This document shows positions 16,308-26,339 of a DNA stretch of 64,000 nucleotides, one piece after another. The notes beneath the pieces are model-generated. The model saw only the letters and a list, made by a program, of their open reading frames with translations. It did no database searches and was not told where the DNA came from. Made by a program: the position numbers and the translations under genes. This DNA comes from Acinetobacter sp. A47 (GTDB lineage Bacteria > Pseudomonadota > Gammaproteobacteria > Pseudomonadales > Moraxellaceae). Numbering within the stretch: position 1 is the first letter of the stretch; each line of letters begins with the position of its first letter. Location: the NCBI RefSeq assembly GCF_000805455.1, contig NZ_JSUS01000032.1:186001-250000 (forward strand), given 5' to 3'.

Positions 16308-19247
16308 ATGACTGTAGATGTTACTGAAAGCATTACTCAAACTATTCATCCCGCGTTTCAGCTAGTACGTCAACACCATGTAGAAGCACTCGATATTCAA
16401 GTTTCAGAATATAAGCATAAAGTGACAGGTGCAGTTCACTATCATCTGGCGACCAATCATGATGAAAATGTTTTTCTGGTGGCATTTAGAACCCAGCCAA
16501 TGGATTCAAAAGGAACGGCACATATTCTGGAACATACCGCCTTGTGCGGTTCTGAGAAATTTCCGGTACGGGACCCGTTTTTCCTGATGATCCGTCGTTC
16601 ACTGAATACTTTCATGAATGCTTTTACCGCAGCTGACTGGACTGCCTATCCATTTGCGACCCAAAACAAAAAAGATTTTCAGAACTTGTTGTCGGTATAT
16701 CTGGACGCCGCTTTTGCAGCGAATCTCAATCCTTTAGATTTTGCTCAGGAAGGGATTCGTATTGAGCTGGAAAATGATCAGGCTGTTTATAAAGGTGTGG
16801 TTTTCAATGAAATGAAAGGTGCGATGAGCTCGCCAACAGATCAGCTTTATCATCAGCTGGCGCATCATTTATTCCCTGAAACAACCTATCACTATAACTC
16901 TGGCGGTGACCCAAAAGACATTCCAGATTTAAGCTATGAGCAACTGGTCGATTTCTATAAAACCCATTATCACCCAAGTAATGCGGTGTTTATGACCTTT
17001 GGTAACCAAAGTGCCTATGACCTGCAAGAACAGTTTGAGACGCTGGCATTACACAAGTTTTCTCAAGGCACCACTTTATACTCAAAACCTGAGAAACGCC
17101 TGACAGCTCCGGTTGAGGTGACTGAGAGCTATGCGGTTGATAGTGAAGACCTTAAAGACAAAACCTATCATGTCATGTCATGGCTATTACCAGAAACCAG
17201 CGATATTAAATTACGTCTGGGCATGCGTCTGGTGGAAGGAATCTTGCTGGAAAACTCGGCTTCACCATTGCGTCATTATCTGGAAACCTGTGGCTATGCG
17301 CAATCAACAGGCCCATTAATGGGAGTGGATGACAGCAACTTCGAGATGACGTTCTACTGTGGCGTGCAAGGCTCTAATGCAGAACATGCAGAAAGCTTTA
17401 AAACAGGGGTGTTGAACATCCTCAAAGACGTTGCGTCCAAGCCGGTTGATCGTGAGTTGGTTGACGCAATTCTTCATCAGATCGAGCTTCATCAGCGTGA
17501 AATTAATGGCGATGGCACACCGTATGGCCTGAGCCTGATTTTAAATGGCCTGAGTAGTGCAATTCATCATAACGATCCTGTGCATGTCTGGGATGTCGAT
17601 TCGGCAATTGAACAGGTCAAGGATGAACTCAAAGACCCGATGTGGTTATCTGGTCTGATCCAGACCTATTTGCTGGACAATCCGCATCGTGTACAGATGA
17701 CTTTAGTGCCTGATGCAACCAAATCGGCTAAAGAGCAACAGGCCGAACAGGCACGTCTGGCCGAGATTACTGCCAGTTTAACCGAAGCACAAAAAGTCGA
17801 GATTCAGGAAAAAACGGCCGCCTTGAAGCAGCGTCAGGATACCCCGGATAATCTTGAGTTATTGCCAAAAGTCGGACTGGAAGATATACCTGCCGAGTTA
17901 CAGATCGTTCAGGGCCAGCTGCGTGAAATTATCTGTAATGGTCTGGATACGCCGTTAAACCTGTATCATGCGGGAACCAACGGGATTTACTACCAGCAAG
18001 TATTGATTCAGATTCCTGATGAAATCGTGCAGTCACCTTATTTTAATCTGCTTTCAATCCTGATGGGTGAAGTCGGTGCCGGTGAATATGACTATCTTGA
18101 ATTCCAGCAAATCCAGACAGCAGTCAGTGGCGGGCTGGGAATGGGAGCGTCTTTGCGTAGCAAGGTCGATGACAAAGACCGGATCAGTGCATGGCTGACG
18201 TTAACCACCAAGTCACTGACTCAAAAGCTGGATGCAATCCAGTTGCTAAAACTTGCTTTTGAGCAGCTGCGTTTCGATGAGAAAGATCGCATTATTGAAT
18301 TACTGCAACAACGTAAAACCCGCTGGCAGTCACGTTTGTCCGGTTCTGGTCATAGCTATGCGATGCAGGCTGCCTCTCGCCAAATGAGTGCCCTTGCACG
18401 CCGTGATTATCACAATACAGGCTTGGGTGCATTAAACTGGCTCAGCGATCTGGTTGCCAAAATTGATCAGGATGATACTGCTTATCAGGCATTGATCACT
18501 GAATTACAGGCGATTCACCGCAAGTTGCTACAAGCGCCTAAACAATTCTTGCTGGTATGTGAAGAACATCAGTCTGACCGTCTGATTGAAGAAATCCAGC
18601 AGGTCTGGGACAAGCTAGCGGTAGATCAGACACCTGTTCAGTTAACCCGGGTTGAACAGGTCAATACGTCAGATGATGAAGCCTGGTTGATTCAGGCCAA
18701 TGTACAATTCTGTGCGTCTGCTTATCAGGCTGTGGATGTGGCACATCCAGATGCAGCACCTCTGATGGTCTTGGCCGCCTATTTGCGCAATGGTTTCCTG
18801 CATAGTGCCATTCGCGAAAAAGGTGGTGCGTATGGCGGGGGCGCAAGCTATGATGGTAATGCATGTTCGTTCCGTTTCTATAGCTATCGTGATCCGCGTC
18901 TGGCAGAAACCTTCAATGATTTTGAGGCGAGTGTGCAATGGTTATTACATACCGAGCAGCAGCCTCATCAGCTTGAAGAAGCCATTCTTGGCCTGGTGGC
19001 AAGTATGGACAAACCGGGCTCACCGGCTGGCGAAGCAATTACAGCCTGTTATGCATTGCTGCATGCACGTACACCAAAATTCCGTAAGGTTTTACGTGAA
19101 CGTCTGTTAAACGTGAAGCTGGACGATTTACAACGGGTTGCCAAACAGTATTTACTGGCCCAAAAGCCGGTAAAAGCAGTGGTAGCACCATTTGCAAAAC
19201 GTGAAGAATTGCAGAAACTTGGATTCAGCATCAAGCAGGTTAATTAA
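16308..19247 (+). CDS. M16C metalloprotease, presequence protease (PreP)-like
   Basis: A 979-residue zinc peptidase of the insulinase superfamily, M16C type. The inverted zinc site HILEH (residues 72-76, GTAHILEHTALCGS) carries the catalytic Glu75; the distal ligand is in the FNEMKGAMSSP segment (about 165-175). Two halves of about 450 residues joined by a hinge match the closed-chamber PreP architecture, and GGAYGGGASYDG (about 843-854) is the C-terminal Arg/Tyr substrate loop region. PreP degrades short unstructured peptides; no signal peptide is seen, so it is probably cytosolic. GGAG lies a few bases before the ATG. Full length. Confidence 0.95.
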   Translation: MTVDVTESITQTIHPAFQLVRQHHVEALDIQVSEYKHKVTGAVHYHLATNHDENVFLVAFRTQPMDSKGTAHILEHTALCGSEKFPVRDPFFLMIRRSLNTFMNAFTAADWTAYPFATQNKKDFQNLLSVYLDAAFAANLNPLDFAQEGIRIELENDQAVYKGVVFNEMKGAMSSPTDQLYHQLAHHLFPETTYHYNSGGDPKDIPDLSYEQLVDFYKTHYHPSNAVFMTFGNQSAYDLQEQFETLALHKFSQGTTLYSKPEKRLTAPVEVTESYAVDSEDLKDKTYHVMSWLLPETSDIKLRLGMRLVEGILLENSASPLRHYLETCGYAQSTGPLMGVDDSNFEMTFYCGVQGSNAEHAESFKTGVLNILKDVASKPVDRELVDAILHQIELHQREINGDGTPYGLSLILNGLSSAIHHNDPVHVWDVDSAIEQVKDELKDPMWLSGLIQTYLLDNPHRVQMTLVPDATKSAKEQQAEQARLAEITASLTEAQKVEIQEKTAALKQRQDTPDNLELLPKVGLEDIPAELQIVQGQLREIICNGLDTPLNLYHAGTNGIYYQQVLIQIPDEIVQSPYFNLLSILMGEVGAGEYDYLEFQQIQTAVSGGLGMGASLRSKVDDKDRISAWLTLTTKSLTQKLDAIQLLKLAFEQLRFDEKDRIIELLQQRKTRWQSRLSGSGHSYAMQAASRQMSALARRDYHNTGLGALNWLSDLVAKIDQDDTAYQALITELQAIHRKLLQAPKQFLLVCEEHQSDRLIEEIQQVWDKLAVDQTPVQLTRVEQVNTSDDEAWLIQANVQFCASAYQAVDVAHPDAAPLMVLAAYLRNGFLHSAIREKGGAYGGGASYDGNACSFRFYSYRDPRLAETFNDFEASVQWLLHTEQQPHQLEEAILGLVASMDKPGSPAGEAITACYALLHARTPKFRKVLRERLLNVKLDDLQRVAKQYLLAQKPVKAVVAPFAKREELQKLGFSIKQVN

Positions 19248-19266
19248 AAGAACAATGGAGTATTCT

Positions 19267-20433
19267 ATGGCGTTCAAATCTTTTGAACGTAGTTATCTGG
19301 AGCTGAGTATCTTGTCGATACTCGGTTTCACTACGTCGTTGGCACATGCACAAGTGACCGCCCCGGCTAGCCCGGCCACCGTAGATGCATGTGTGGCTCT
19401 GGCCTCAAATGCAGAACGTCTGGCTTGCTACGATAGTCTGTTTAATAAGGCAACGACGGTAATGCCGTCACCAGTACAGGCACCTGAACCGGCAATGGCT
19501 GCGGCTGCACCGCTACGATCCAATGCGGAAAAACCTCAACCGGAATCGTTAAAAGAAAAAGTGGTTCAAAAGGTGAGTGATCTGCATCTTCTAGGGGCTG
19601 CACCAAAATTTGACCCGAATGTCTCTTTGCTTGATCGCCGCTGGGAATTATCGGAAGATAGCAAGTTAGGGGTGTGGAATATCCGTGCCTACCAACCTGT
19701 GTATTTACTGCCAGTCTTCTGGACCAGTGATAAAAACGAGTTTCCGAGTAGCCCGAATCCTGAAAATACAGTGAAAGAAAAGCAGGACCTGACTTCAAGT
19801 GAAGCCAAATTCCAGATTTCTTTCAAGACCAAGGCTTGGGAAAACATTTTTGGCAATAACGGAGACCTGTGGTTAGGCTATACCCAGTCTTCACGCTGGC
19901 AGGTGTATAACTCGGCCGAGTCACGACCTTTCCGTGAAACCAACTATGAGCCTGAGGCAAGCCTCATGTTCAGGACCAATTATGAAATTCTGGGTTTGAA
20001 CGCCCGTTTGCTCGGGGTAACGCTCAATCATCAGTCCAATGGACGTTCTGACCCGTTATCACGTAGCTGGAACCGTGTAATTTTTAATTTGGGGTTTGAA
20101 AAAGATAACTTCGCATTAATGCTTCGTCCATGGTACCGGGTAGAGGAAGATGCCAAAGATGACAATAACCCGGATATTAAGGATTATGTCGGCCGTGGTG
20201 ATTTAACTGCATTTTACCGCAAGGGTGATAATGACTTTTCACTCATGCTGCGTCATTCATTAAAAGGTGGCGACCGTTCACATGGTGCAGTACAGTTTGA
20301 CTGGGCATTCCCGATCACAGGCAAGTTACGTGGTCATTTGCAACTATTTGATGGCTATGGTGAAAGCCTGATTGATTATAATCATCGTGCGACCTATGCA
20401 GGTTTGGGCGTCTCATTGATGAACTGGTATTAA
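19267..20433 (+). CDS. pldA: Outer membrane phospholipase A
   Basis: A 388-residue outer-membrane phospholipase. Signal peptide to about residue 37 (GFTTSLAHA). The N-terminal region carries VDACVALASNAERLACYDSLF, a two-Cys motif common in envelope proteins; a linker follows. The barrel domain shows LNHQSNGRSDPLSRSWNR (about 253-270), with the catalytic His and Ser of the H-x-S-N-G motif. The C-terminus GLGVSLMNWY ends with an aromatic residue as outer-membrane barrels do. It is about 100 residues longer than E. coli PldA because of the N-terminal part. The start at 19267 has GGAG 6 bases upstream. The following gene starts with no gap. Confidence 0.92.
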   Translation: MAFKSFERSYLELSILSILGFTTSLAHAQVTAPASPATVDACVALASNAERLACYDSLFNKATTVMPSPVQAPEPAMAAAAPLRSNAEKPQPESLKEKVVQKVSDLHLLGAAPKFDPNVSLLDRRWELSEDSKLGVWNIRAYQPVYLLPVFWTSDKNEFPSSPNPENTVKEKQDLTSSEAKFQISFKTKAWENIFGNNGDLWLGYTQSSRWQVYNSAESRPFRETNYEPEASLMFRTNYEILGLNARLLGVTLNHQSNGRSDPLSRSWNRVIFNLGFEKDNFALMLRPWYRVEEDAKDDNNPDIKDYVGRGDLTAFYRKGDNDFSLMLRHSLKGGDRSHGAVQFDWAFPITGKLRGHLQLFDGYGESLIDYNHRATYAGLGVSLMNWY

Positions 20434-20961
20434 ATGAGTTTGCATATTCCAGAACCATTATTGCAGCTTGAAGCCAATTGTGGCGTGTTTGCGCTGTGGC
20501 TGATCTTGAAGCAATATCAGACCCACATTGATATTGCTGACCTGATCCGGTTATGCCGTCATGATCGCAACGAAGGAACTTTTACCATTGCGCTGGCTGT
20601 CGCAATGAAAAAACTGGGTTATGAGGTCTCGTTCCATACCGCACCTGATCCGGATATGGATTACAAGGAAAAGCACATTTTTCTGGAGGCTGAACGTCTC
20701 CAGCTTCCTGTTCTGGCTGCTTTAACTTATGCCGAGATACAACAGGCTTTTGAGAGCGGCAAATTTGTGATCGTGTTTTATGACACTTTGCAAGGTATGG
20801 GAAACCAATCCCTGATCTATTCAATTGATGATCAGGAGATTAGTTTCTGTGATCATTTTGAGGTTATGCCGAAAGCCGTATTCGAGCGACAGCGTCAGGC
20901 AGATGGTATCTGCCAGCAAGTGATTGTGATTGATCAGCCAGCGCAGACTTATCCAATCTGA
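20434..20961 (+). CDS. C39-like peptidase family protein
   Basis: A 175-residue protein with the papain-like C39 fold as judged by LLQLEANCGVFALWLILKQY (Cys at about residue 16 in the usual CG-A-L context), followed by the IADLIRLCRHDRNEGTFTIALAVAMKKLGY helix region. The usual catalytic His strand (G-H-Y/F-V) corresponds to GNQSLIYSIDDQEISFCDHF, where the His appears replaced by Asn/Gln, so it may be inactive. No signal peptide. Its ATG abuts the pldA stop codon, so it is translated with the phospholipase. Its 3' end overlaps the convergent ktrB by 13 bases. Confidence 0.7.
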   Translation: MSLHIPEPLLQLEANCGVFALWLILKQYQTHIDIADLIRLCRHDRNEGTFTIALAVAMKKLGYEVSFHTAPDPDMDYKEKHIFLEAERLQLPVLAALTYAEIQQAFESGKFVIVFYDTLQGMGNQSLIYSIDDQEISFCDHFEVMPKAVFERQRQADGICQQVIVIDQPAQTYPI

Positions 20962-22286
20962 ATATTGGCATTAGCATGTTTGAGGCGGCTCTTTTTCGGG
21001 GTCGCAATCAGGTAGGCAAGGGTTAACGGTCCGAGCCGGCCAGTAAACATCAACACACTCAGGACAAACAAACTGCCGTCATGCAATTGTCCGGTTGCGC
21101 CACGTGAGAGGCCAACCGTACAGGCGGCAGACACCACCTCAAACATTAAGTCCATCACATCAAGTTTGGGTTCCAGCAGTAAAATAATAAAGCAGCCTAC
21201 AAACACCAGCATACCGGTAATTGCGGTGACAGCCAGAGCCTTATAGGTGGTTTCTGCAGAAACAGAATGGTTAAAGATCCGGATTTCTTCATTACGCCGT
21301 AAAAAAGAGAGTACACAGAGCAGCAGGATCACAAAGGTACCAACCTTAATGCCGCCTGCGGTACTGAGTGAACCACCGCCGATAAACATCAATAACATGG
21401 TCAGTAATGCTGTGCTATGTTCCATTGCCCCTGTATTGATGGTGTTAAAGCCGGAAGAACGCGGAACGGTGGCTTGAAACCATGCATTCATGGCTTGTTC
21501 GCCCAGACTCATTGAACCCAGGGTTAAGGGGTTGTTCGATTCCAGCAGCCAGATCAGTACAAATGCAACCAGATTTAAGATGGCAATTGTACTCAGGATC
21601 AGTTTGCTGTTGGGTGTCAGTTTGCTCCAGCGTTTATTCTGTTTAACATCGATCAGAACCAGAAACCCGATTCCACCTAAGGTATAGAGCAGGCTAATGG
21701 TTAAGCAGATCAGATAATGTCCCTGAAAATTGATCAGGCTGTTGTCGAATAATGAAAATCCGGCATTGTTAAAGGCCGAGATACTGTAGAAGATCGCGTA
21801 GTAAAGCCCCCGGGCAAATCCATAAATTGGTGCAAATGAAGTGGTTAAGATCACAACACCAATCAGTTCAAAGAACAGGGTGTAGAGCACTACACCTTTT
21901 GCCACAAAGGTCACTTTAGACAGGCTGGTTTGACCGAGGCTATCTTGTGCCATCATTTGCTGTTTAAGACCTAACTTGGGTGCCAGGCTTAACGCTGCCA
22001 GTATGGCAAAGGTCATAAAACCCAGACCACCGGACTGGATCAATAACAGGATAATAAACTGCCCAAAATGATTGAATGACTCATTTAGATTGACTACGGA
22101 CAAGCCGGTAATGGTTACCGCTGATGTTGCGGTAAATAAGGCATCCATCCAGCTCAAGTTGCCTTTATTGGCAATCGGGAGTTTGAGTAATAATGTGCCA
22201 ATGGCAATAAAACTTAAAAAACCGATTGCCAGTAAAGATGGCGGACTCAGGTTAAAAATTTTCTGGGAGTTTATTTTTAAAGCCAT
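20949..22286 (-). CDS. ktrB: TrkH/KtrB-family potassium uptake subunit
   Basis: A 445-residue ion-conducting subunit with four M1-P-M2 repeats. Selectivity-filter glycines are visible at TSAVTITGLSVVN, ISAFNNAGFSLFDN, PRSSGFNTINTGAM and SAACTVGLSRGATGQL. The K-rich C-terminus is short. Length and the single-domain partner upstream fit Ktr rather than Trk systems, which use a double-domain TrkA; a Trk name is also in use for such genes. The ATG lies one base after the ktrA stop. Couples K+ (and Na+) entry to the regulatory ring. Confidence 0.9.
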   Translation of the reverse strand: MALKINSQKIFNLSPPSLLAIGFLSFIAIGTLLLKLPIANKGNLSWMDALFTATSAVTITGLSVVNLNESFNHFGQFIILLLIQSGGLGFMTFAILAALSLAPKLGLKQQMMAQDSLGQTSLSKVTFVAKGVVLYTLFFELIGVVILTTSFAPIYGFARGLYYAIFYSISAFNNAGFSLFDNSLINFQGHYLICLTISLLYTLGGIGFLVLIDVKQNKRWSKLTPNSKLILSTIAILNLVAFVLIWLLESNNPLTLGSMSLGEQAMNAWFQATVPRSSGFNTINTGAMEHSTALLTMLLMFIGGGSLSTAGGIKVGTFVILLLCVLSFLRRNEEIRIFNHSVSAETTYKALAVTAITGMLVFVGCFIILLLEPKLDVMDLMFEVVSAACTVGLSRGATGQLHDGSLFVLSVLMFTGRLGPLTLAYLIATPKKSRLKHANANIQIG

Positions 22287-22287
22287 A

Positions 22288-22938
22288 TTATGCAAAACAT
22301 CCTGAAAGTTTTCTGAGGTGGCCAAGCGAACCTTCCAGAATCAGCACATCATCTGTTTGCAAGGTAAAATGACTATCCGTTTCATAGAAAATCTGTTGCT
22401 GGCGTTTTAGCAATAACAGCTTGATATTGGGTTCCTGCTTTAAAATCCCGGACAGATTGACATTGTTCAGCTTTTCATTGACTGGAACCTTGACGATGTA
22501 ATGATCATCATCCAGCGACATATAGCGGCTTACCATTGGGTAGTTTAGTGCCTGTGCAACACGCACACCCATGTCTTCTTCAGGGTGAATAATCTTGCTG
22601 ACATTTAAATGGGAAAGGATGGTGTGATGTGCCTTGGTTTTGGCCTTGACCAGAATTTTTTCGACACCTAGATTTTTCAGGTTGAGTACACACAGGATGC
22701 TGGCTTCAATATCTTCCCCGATTGCCACGACCACAGCATCGCAATTTTGTATATTCAGTTCTTCCAGCACATGTTCATCTGTTGCGTCGGCAATAACAGC
22801 ATGTGTAATGCGATCAGCCAGATTTTCTACATTGCGTTTAATGGTATCAATTCCGATGACATCATGATTGAGTTTGGTCAGCTCTAGCGCAACAGTTGCC
22901 CCGAAACTACCTAAACCAATGACTGCAAACTGTGCCAT
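22288..22938 (-). CDS. ktrA: Potassium uptake regulatory subunit (RCK domains)
   Basis: A 216-residue cytosolic protein. The Rossmann fold begins AQFAVIGLGSFGATVALELTKLNHDVIGID (GxGxxG at residues 7-12, acidic residue at about 29), binding ATP/ADP or NAD. The RCK_N part extends to about residue 130 and the RCK_C part to the end (VPVNEKLNNVNLSGI, DDVLILEGSLGHLRKL). It forms an octameric ring that gates KtrB. No c-di-AMP element is expected in this group. Operon with ktrB, one base apart. Confidence 0.93.
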   Translation of the reverse strand: MAQFAVIGLGSFGATVALELTKLNHDVIGIDTIKRNVENLADRITHAVIADATDEHVLEELNIQNCDAVVVAIGEDIEASILCVLNLKNLGVEKILVKAKTKAHHTILSHLNVSKIIHPEEDMGVRVAQALNYPMVSRYMSLDDDHYIVKVPVNEKLNNVNLSGILKQEPNIKLLLLKRQQQIFYETDSHFTLQTDDVLILEGSLGHLRKLSGCFA

Positions 22939-23329
22939 AACTGTCCTTAACTAAATGATAAAAATGTCTTTTTATGCATTTTAAGATGGAATAATTTTTC
23001 TGTTTGTAATGATTTTGTGTTGTCGCTTCTAAAAGTAACTGCCGGGACTGATAAAAATCAAGACACCATAGTTTGCTTTAAATGTTTCTTAAACCTTTTG
23101 AAAAATAATTATCCTGGTCGGATTTTGCCAGGTTCTGCTTCAATTTAAGGATGAGCTTTCAACTAGACGGGCTTTTGTGGTGACACTTGCCGGAACAACC
23201 TTTAGTACACTGATCAGAGTTTCCTGAGACACGTGTTGAATAAATCGCAGAAATGAATTTATTGTACATGGTTGTTTGTACAGGTTGCCCTCACAGTGGA
23301 GGGAAACCTGAAAAGAGAGGGTGAACAGC
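22939..23329. other. Spacer between ktrA and ilvA
   Basis: About 390 bases without a gene. It includes a strong hairpin at 23281-23310 near the ilvA end and, next to it, two self-complementary TGTACA hexamers (23266-23280 region). The middle shows no recognisable RNA or coding signal. Confidence 0.45.
23281..23310 (-). terminator. Hairpin downstream of ilvA
   Basis: CAGGTT-g-CCCTC / GAGGG-a-AACCTG forms an 11-base-pair stem with one internal mismatch and a 6-base loop, starting 20 bases after the ilvA stop. No T-tract follows on the minus strand, so it may work as an mRNA 3' end stabiliser instead. Confidence 0.5.
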
Positions 23330-24868
23330 TTATTTTAAAAAGCGCTTATAACCAATATTGTTGCTGATTTCAGCATATGGATAAGTAATCTGCTCTAATG
23401 TTTCAATCAGACCATCCGGGTTCTGTTTGGCATCCGTGGCTTCCAGTCCGACCAGTACACGGCCTTCTGCTGCACCGTGGTTACGGTAATGGAACAGGGT
23501 AATGTTATGGGTTGGGCCTAGGCGCTCAAGGAAGGTCAGTAGAGCACCAGGGCGTTCTGGAAACTCAACCCGGAACAGACGCTCATTTTCAATATTGGCA
23601 TGACCGCCAATCAGATAACGGATATGCAGTTTTGCAACTTCATCATCAGACAGATCATCGACTTCATATTGCTGTTTCAACATATTATGAATTTCATGGC
23701 GTTCAGTTTCGCCACCTTTGAGGCTAATGCCGACAAAGACCTGAGCCAGATTGCTTGAGCTGGCACGATAGTTAAATTCAGTAATATTACGGCCTTGAAG
23801 TGCCCGGCAGAAATTGAGAAACGCACCTTTTTGTTCTGGAATGGTCACGGCATAAATGGCTTCACGGCGTTCACCCAGCTCGGTACGTTCAGCAATATAG
23901 CGTAAACGGTCAAAGTTCATGTTGGCGCCACATACAATCGAGACCATGTTTTTACCGGTCAGATGATGGGTTGCAACATATTTCTTGATTCCGGCCAGAG
24001 CCATGGCACCTGATGGCTCAACAATGCTGCGGTTTTCATCAAAGGTGTCTTTAATTGCAGCGCAGATTTCATCGGTATTTACCGTAACAATATCAGGGTC
24101 TACAATCGGGCCCGAGTTATCTGATTTGCGTAAACGGATAATATCAAAAGGTAACTCGCCAATCTGAGCAACCGCTGTACCATCGGCAAAGAGGCCGACA
24201 TGTGGTAATACAACACGTTCATTGCTCTCAAGTGCTGCTTTTAGACAGGCAGATTCTTCATATTCAACCCCAATGACCTTGACGTGTGGTGCCACTTCAC
24301 CCAGATAGGCGGCCACACCGGCAATCAGCCCGCCGCCGCCAACTGCGACAAATACATATTCTACATCGCGCCATTGGCGTAATAATTCGTTGGCAATGGT
24401 CCCTTGACCAGCAATAACCAGTTCATCGTCATAAGGTGGAATAAAGACCAGACCCTCGGTTTCCGCACGTTGTTTGGCGTATTTATTGGCAACGTCAAAG
24501 CTGTCACCATGCAAAACGACCTGACCACCCAAGCTTTTAACCGCCTGTACCTTGATATCCGGTGTCGTGCTTGGCATGACAATAATGGCCGGGATGCCTA
24601 ATTTTTTTCCAGACAGGGCAACCCCTTGCGCATGGTTGCCTGCTGATGCACAGATGACCCCACGGTCAAGCTGGTCTTTAGGTAGCTGGCTAATGCGGTT
24701 ATAGGCACCGCGGAGCTTGAAAGAGAAGACCGGTTGCAAGTCTTCACGCTTAAATCGAATGTTATTATTAATTTTTTGACTAATTCGTGGAGCTGCTTCA
24801 AGCGGTGTTTCAATTGCAACATCATAAACCGTTGCCTGTAAAATTTGTCGTACCACACGAGACAGCAT
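23330..24868 (-). CDS. ilvA: Threonine ammonia-lyase, biosynthetic
   Basis: A 512-residue PLP enzyme that deaminates threonine to 2-oxobutanoate, the first step of isoleucine synthesis. The PLP lysine sits in NNIRFKREDLQPVFSFKLRGAYN (about residues 35-60); the phosphate-binding loop is VGGGGLIAGV. Two ACT-like regulatory domains follow (YAVTIPEQKGAFLNFCRAL and LFRVEFPERPGALLTFLERL), as in the long, isoleucine-inhibited form. Length agrees with E. coli IlvA (514). The ATG at 24868 has AGGGAAG six bases upstream; an ATG two codons earlier would be too close to it. Divergent from rpiA. Confidence 0.96.
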   Translation of the reverse strand: MLSRVVRQILQATVYDVAIETPLEAAPRISQKINNNIRFKREDLQPVFSFKLRGAYNRISQLPKDQLDRGVICASAGNHAQGVALSGKKLGIPAIIVMPSTTPDIKVQAVKSLGGQVVLHGDSFDVANKYAKQRAETEGLVFIPPYDDELVIAGQGTIANELLRQWRDVEYVFVAVGGGGLIAGVAAYLGEVAPHVKVIGVEYEESACLKAALESNERVVLPHVGLFADGTAVAQIGELPFDIIRLRKSDNSGPIVDPDIVTVNTDEICAAIKDTFDENRSIVEPSGAMALAGIKKYVATHHLTGKNMVSIVCGANMNFDRLRYIAERTELGERREAIYAVTIPEQKGAFLNFCRALQGRNITEFNYRASSSNLAQVFVGISLKGGETERHEIHNMLKQQYEVDDLSDDEVAKLHIRYLIGGHANIENERLFRVEFPERPGALLTFLERLGPTHNITLFHYRNHGAAEGRVLVGLEATDAKQNPDGLIETLEQITYPYAEISNNIGYKRFLK

Positions 24869-24972
24869 GTTCATCTTCCCTATAACAGTTTAAAATAGAC
24901 GATCATTGTAGCAAACCCCTGTGCATTTGCGCTGTTTTCTTGCAGCAAATGTCAAAATAGTTGAGTGAAGTC

Positions 24973-25644
24973 ATGAGTCTATATGCAACCCAAGATGAAA
25001 AAAAACAAGCTGCGGCAAAAGCAGCTTTGAAACATTTGCCTAAAGGCGGCATTTTGGGCGTAGGAACAGGAAGTACCGTTAATTTCTTGATTGATTTATT
25101 GCCTGAATTGCAATTAGAAGCTGCCGTTGCCAGTTCCAATGCAACCGCTGAACGCTTGCAGAAGCTTGGTATTGAAGTGGTCGATATGAACTCGGTGGGC
25201 GGTCTGGATGCCTACGTAGATGGTGCAGATGAAATTGACCGTCACATGCATATGATCAAAGGTGGTGGTGCTGCATTAACCCGTGAAAAAATTGTCGCAT
25301 CGATTGCAAAGAAATTTGTATGTATTGTTGACGATTCAAAATGGGTCGATCAGTTAGGCCGTGATTTTCCGTTGCCTGTTGAAGTGATTCCAATGGCACG
25401 TTCTGCTGTAGCACGTAAAATCGTGGCTTTAGGCGGTGATCCGGTTTACCGTGAAGGTGTGGTGACAGATAATGGAAACGTAATTCTGGATGTATTTAAC
25501 TTAAACATTCTTAATGCAATCGAACTGGAAAAAACCATTAACGATATTCCGGGTGTGGTGACGAACGGTATCTTTGCACTCAATGCTGCCAGTATTGCGA
25601 TTGTTGCAACCAATAATGGGATCGAAGAGCGTACTGCACAATAA
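24973..25644 (+). CDS. rpiA: Ribose-5-phosphate isomerase A
   Basis: A 223-residue isomerase interconverting ribose 5-phosphate and ribulose 5-phosphate in the pentose phosphate pathway. Family signatures: [16 protein letters not shown] (about residues 25-40), [29 protein letters not shown] (about 77-105, with the catalytic Asp/Glu and Lys) and [17 protein letters not shown]. An in-frame TTG 12 bases upstream is rejected. The stop overlaps the next gene by one base. Confidence 0.97.
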   Translation: MSLYATQDEKKQAAAKAALKHLPKGGILGVGTGSTVNFLIDLLPELQLEAAVASSNATAERLQKLGIEVVDMNSVGGLDAYVDGADEIDRHMHMIKGGGAALTREKIVASIAKKFVCIVDDSKWVDQLGRDFPLPVEVIPMARSAVARKIVALGGDPVYREGVVTDNGNVILDVFNLNILNAIELEKTINDIPGVVTNGIFALNAASIAIVATNNGIEERTAQ

Positions 25645-26339
25645 TGCAGGCCGTTTCTTTAGAAACCTTATTACCCCGCATTAAAGTGGTTCGGCATGCA
25701 AGGGCAAGAAATTTGCGCTTGCGTGTCGAGCCGGCAGGTATTCGCCTGACTGTTCCGTTATTTTGTAGCAAAAAGCAGATTCAGCAATTCTTGCAGCAGT
25801 CTGAGCAATGGTTGCTTGAAACATGGAATAGGCAACAGCAACAGTTTAGCCAGTCTGCAAGTTTCCCTGAGCAGCTCGTACTATTTTTTCATTCTCAACC
25901 CTTTCAAATCATACGACAGCAACAGCGTTATATTTTTCGGTTTGATTGGCAACAACAGATGATCCTGATACGCGATAGTGAGCCGGAAAAAGCATTGCAG
26001 GCAGCCGTCATGGCCTATGCCAAGCAGTTTTTACCAGATTATCTGGATCAGGTGAGTCAGGAAACAGGACTTCCTTATCAATCCTGTAGCATCAGAAATC
26101 CGAAAACCCGTTGGGGGAGTTGTAGTTCCAAGCATGACATTATGCTCAGTGCTGCATTGGTGCTCATGCCTGAACATAATGTCCGGGCGGTATGCGTGCA
26201 CGAATTGGCGCATACCAGACATTTTGATCATAGTGCAGCATTCTGGAATGAAGTGGCCAAACACGATCCTGATTATCAGGTGCATCGTCAGCAACTGAAG
26301 CAAATTCAATTACCTGCCTGGTATTACAAGAAGAGCTAA
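25644..26339 (+). CDS. YgjP-like zinc metallopeptidase
   Basis: A 231-residue protein of the DUF45/YgjP (M48-related) family. The N-terminal part RHARARNLRLRVEPAGIRLTVP is typical, followed by IRNPKTRWGSCSSKHDIMLS and the zinc site VCVHELAHTRHFDHSAAFWNEV: HELAH gives two His and the catalytic Glu, with the third ligand His in FDHSAAFW. Cytosolic, substrate unknown. The ATG overlaps the rpiA stop (TAATG). Its 3' end overlaps the convergent transferase gene by 4 bases. Confidence 0.9.
   Translation: MQAVSLETLLPRIKVVRHARARNLRLRVEPAGIRLTVPLFCSKKQIQQFLQQSEQWLLETWNRQQQQFSQSASFPEQLVLFFHSQPFQIIRQQQRYIFRFDWQQQMILIRDSEPEKALQAAVMAYAKQFLPDYLDQVSQETGLPYQSCSIRNPKTRWGSCSSKHDIMLSAALVLMPEHNVRAVCVHELAHTRHFDHSAAFWNEVAKHDPDYQVHRQQLKQIQLPAWYYKKS

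Noticed and set aside
22939..23329. Possible riboswitch upstream of ktrA or after ilvA
   Set aside because: Only one hairpin and AT-rich DNA are seen; no conserved aptamer motif was recognised.
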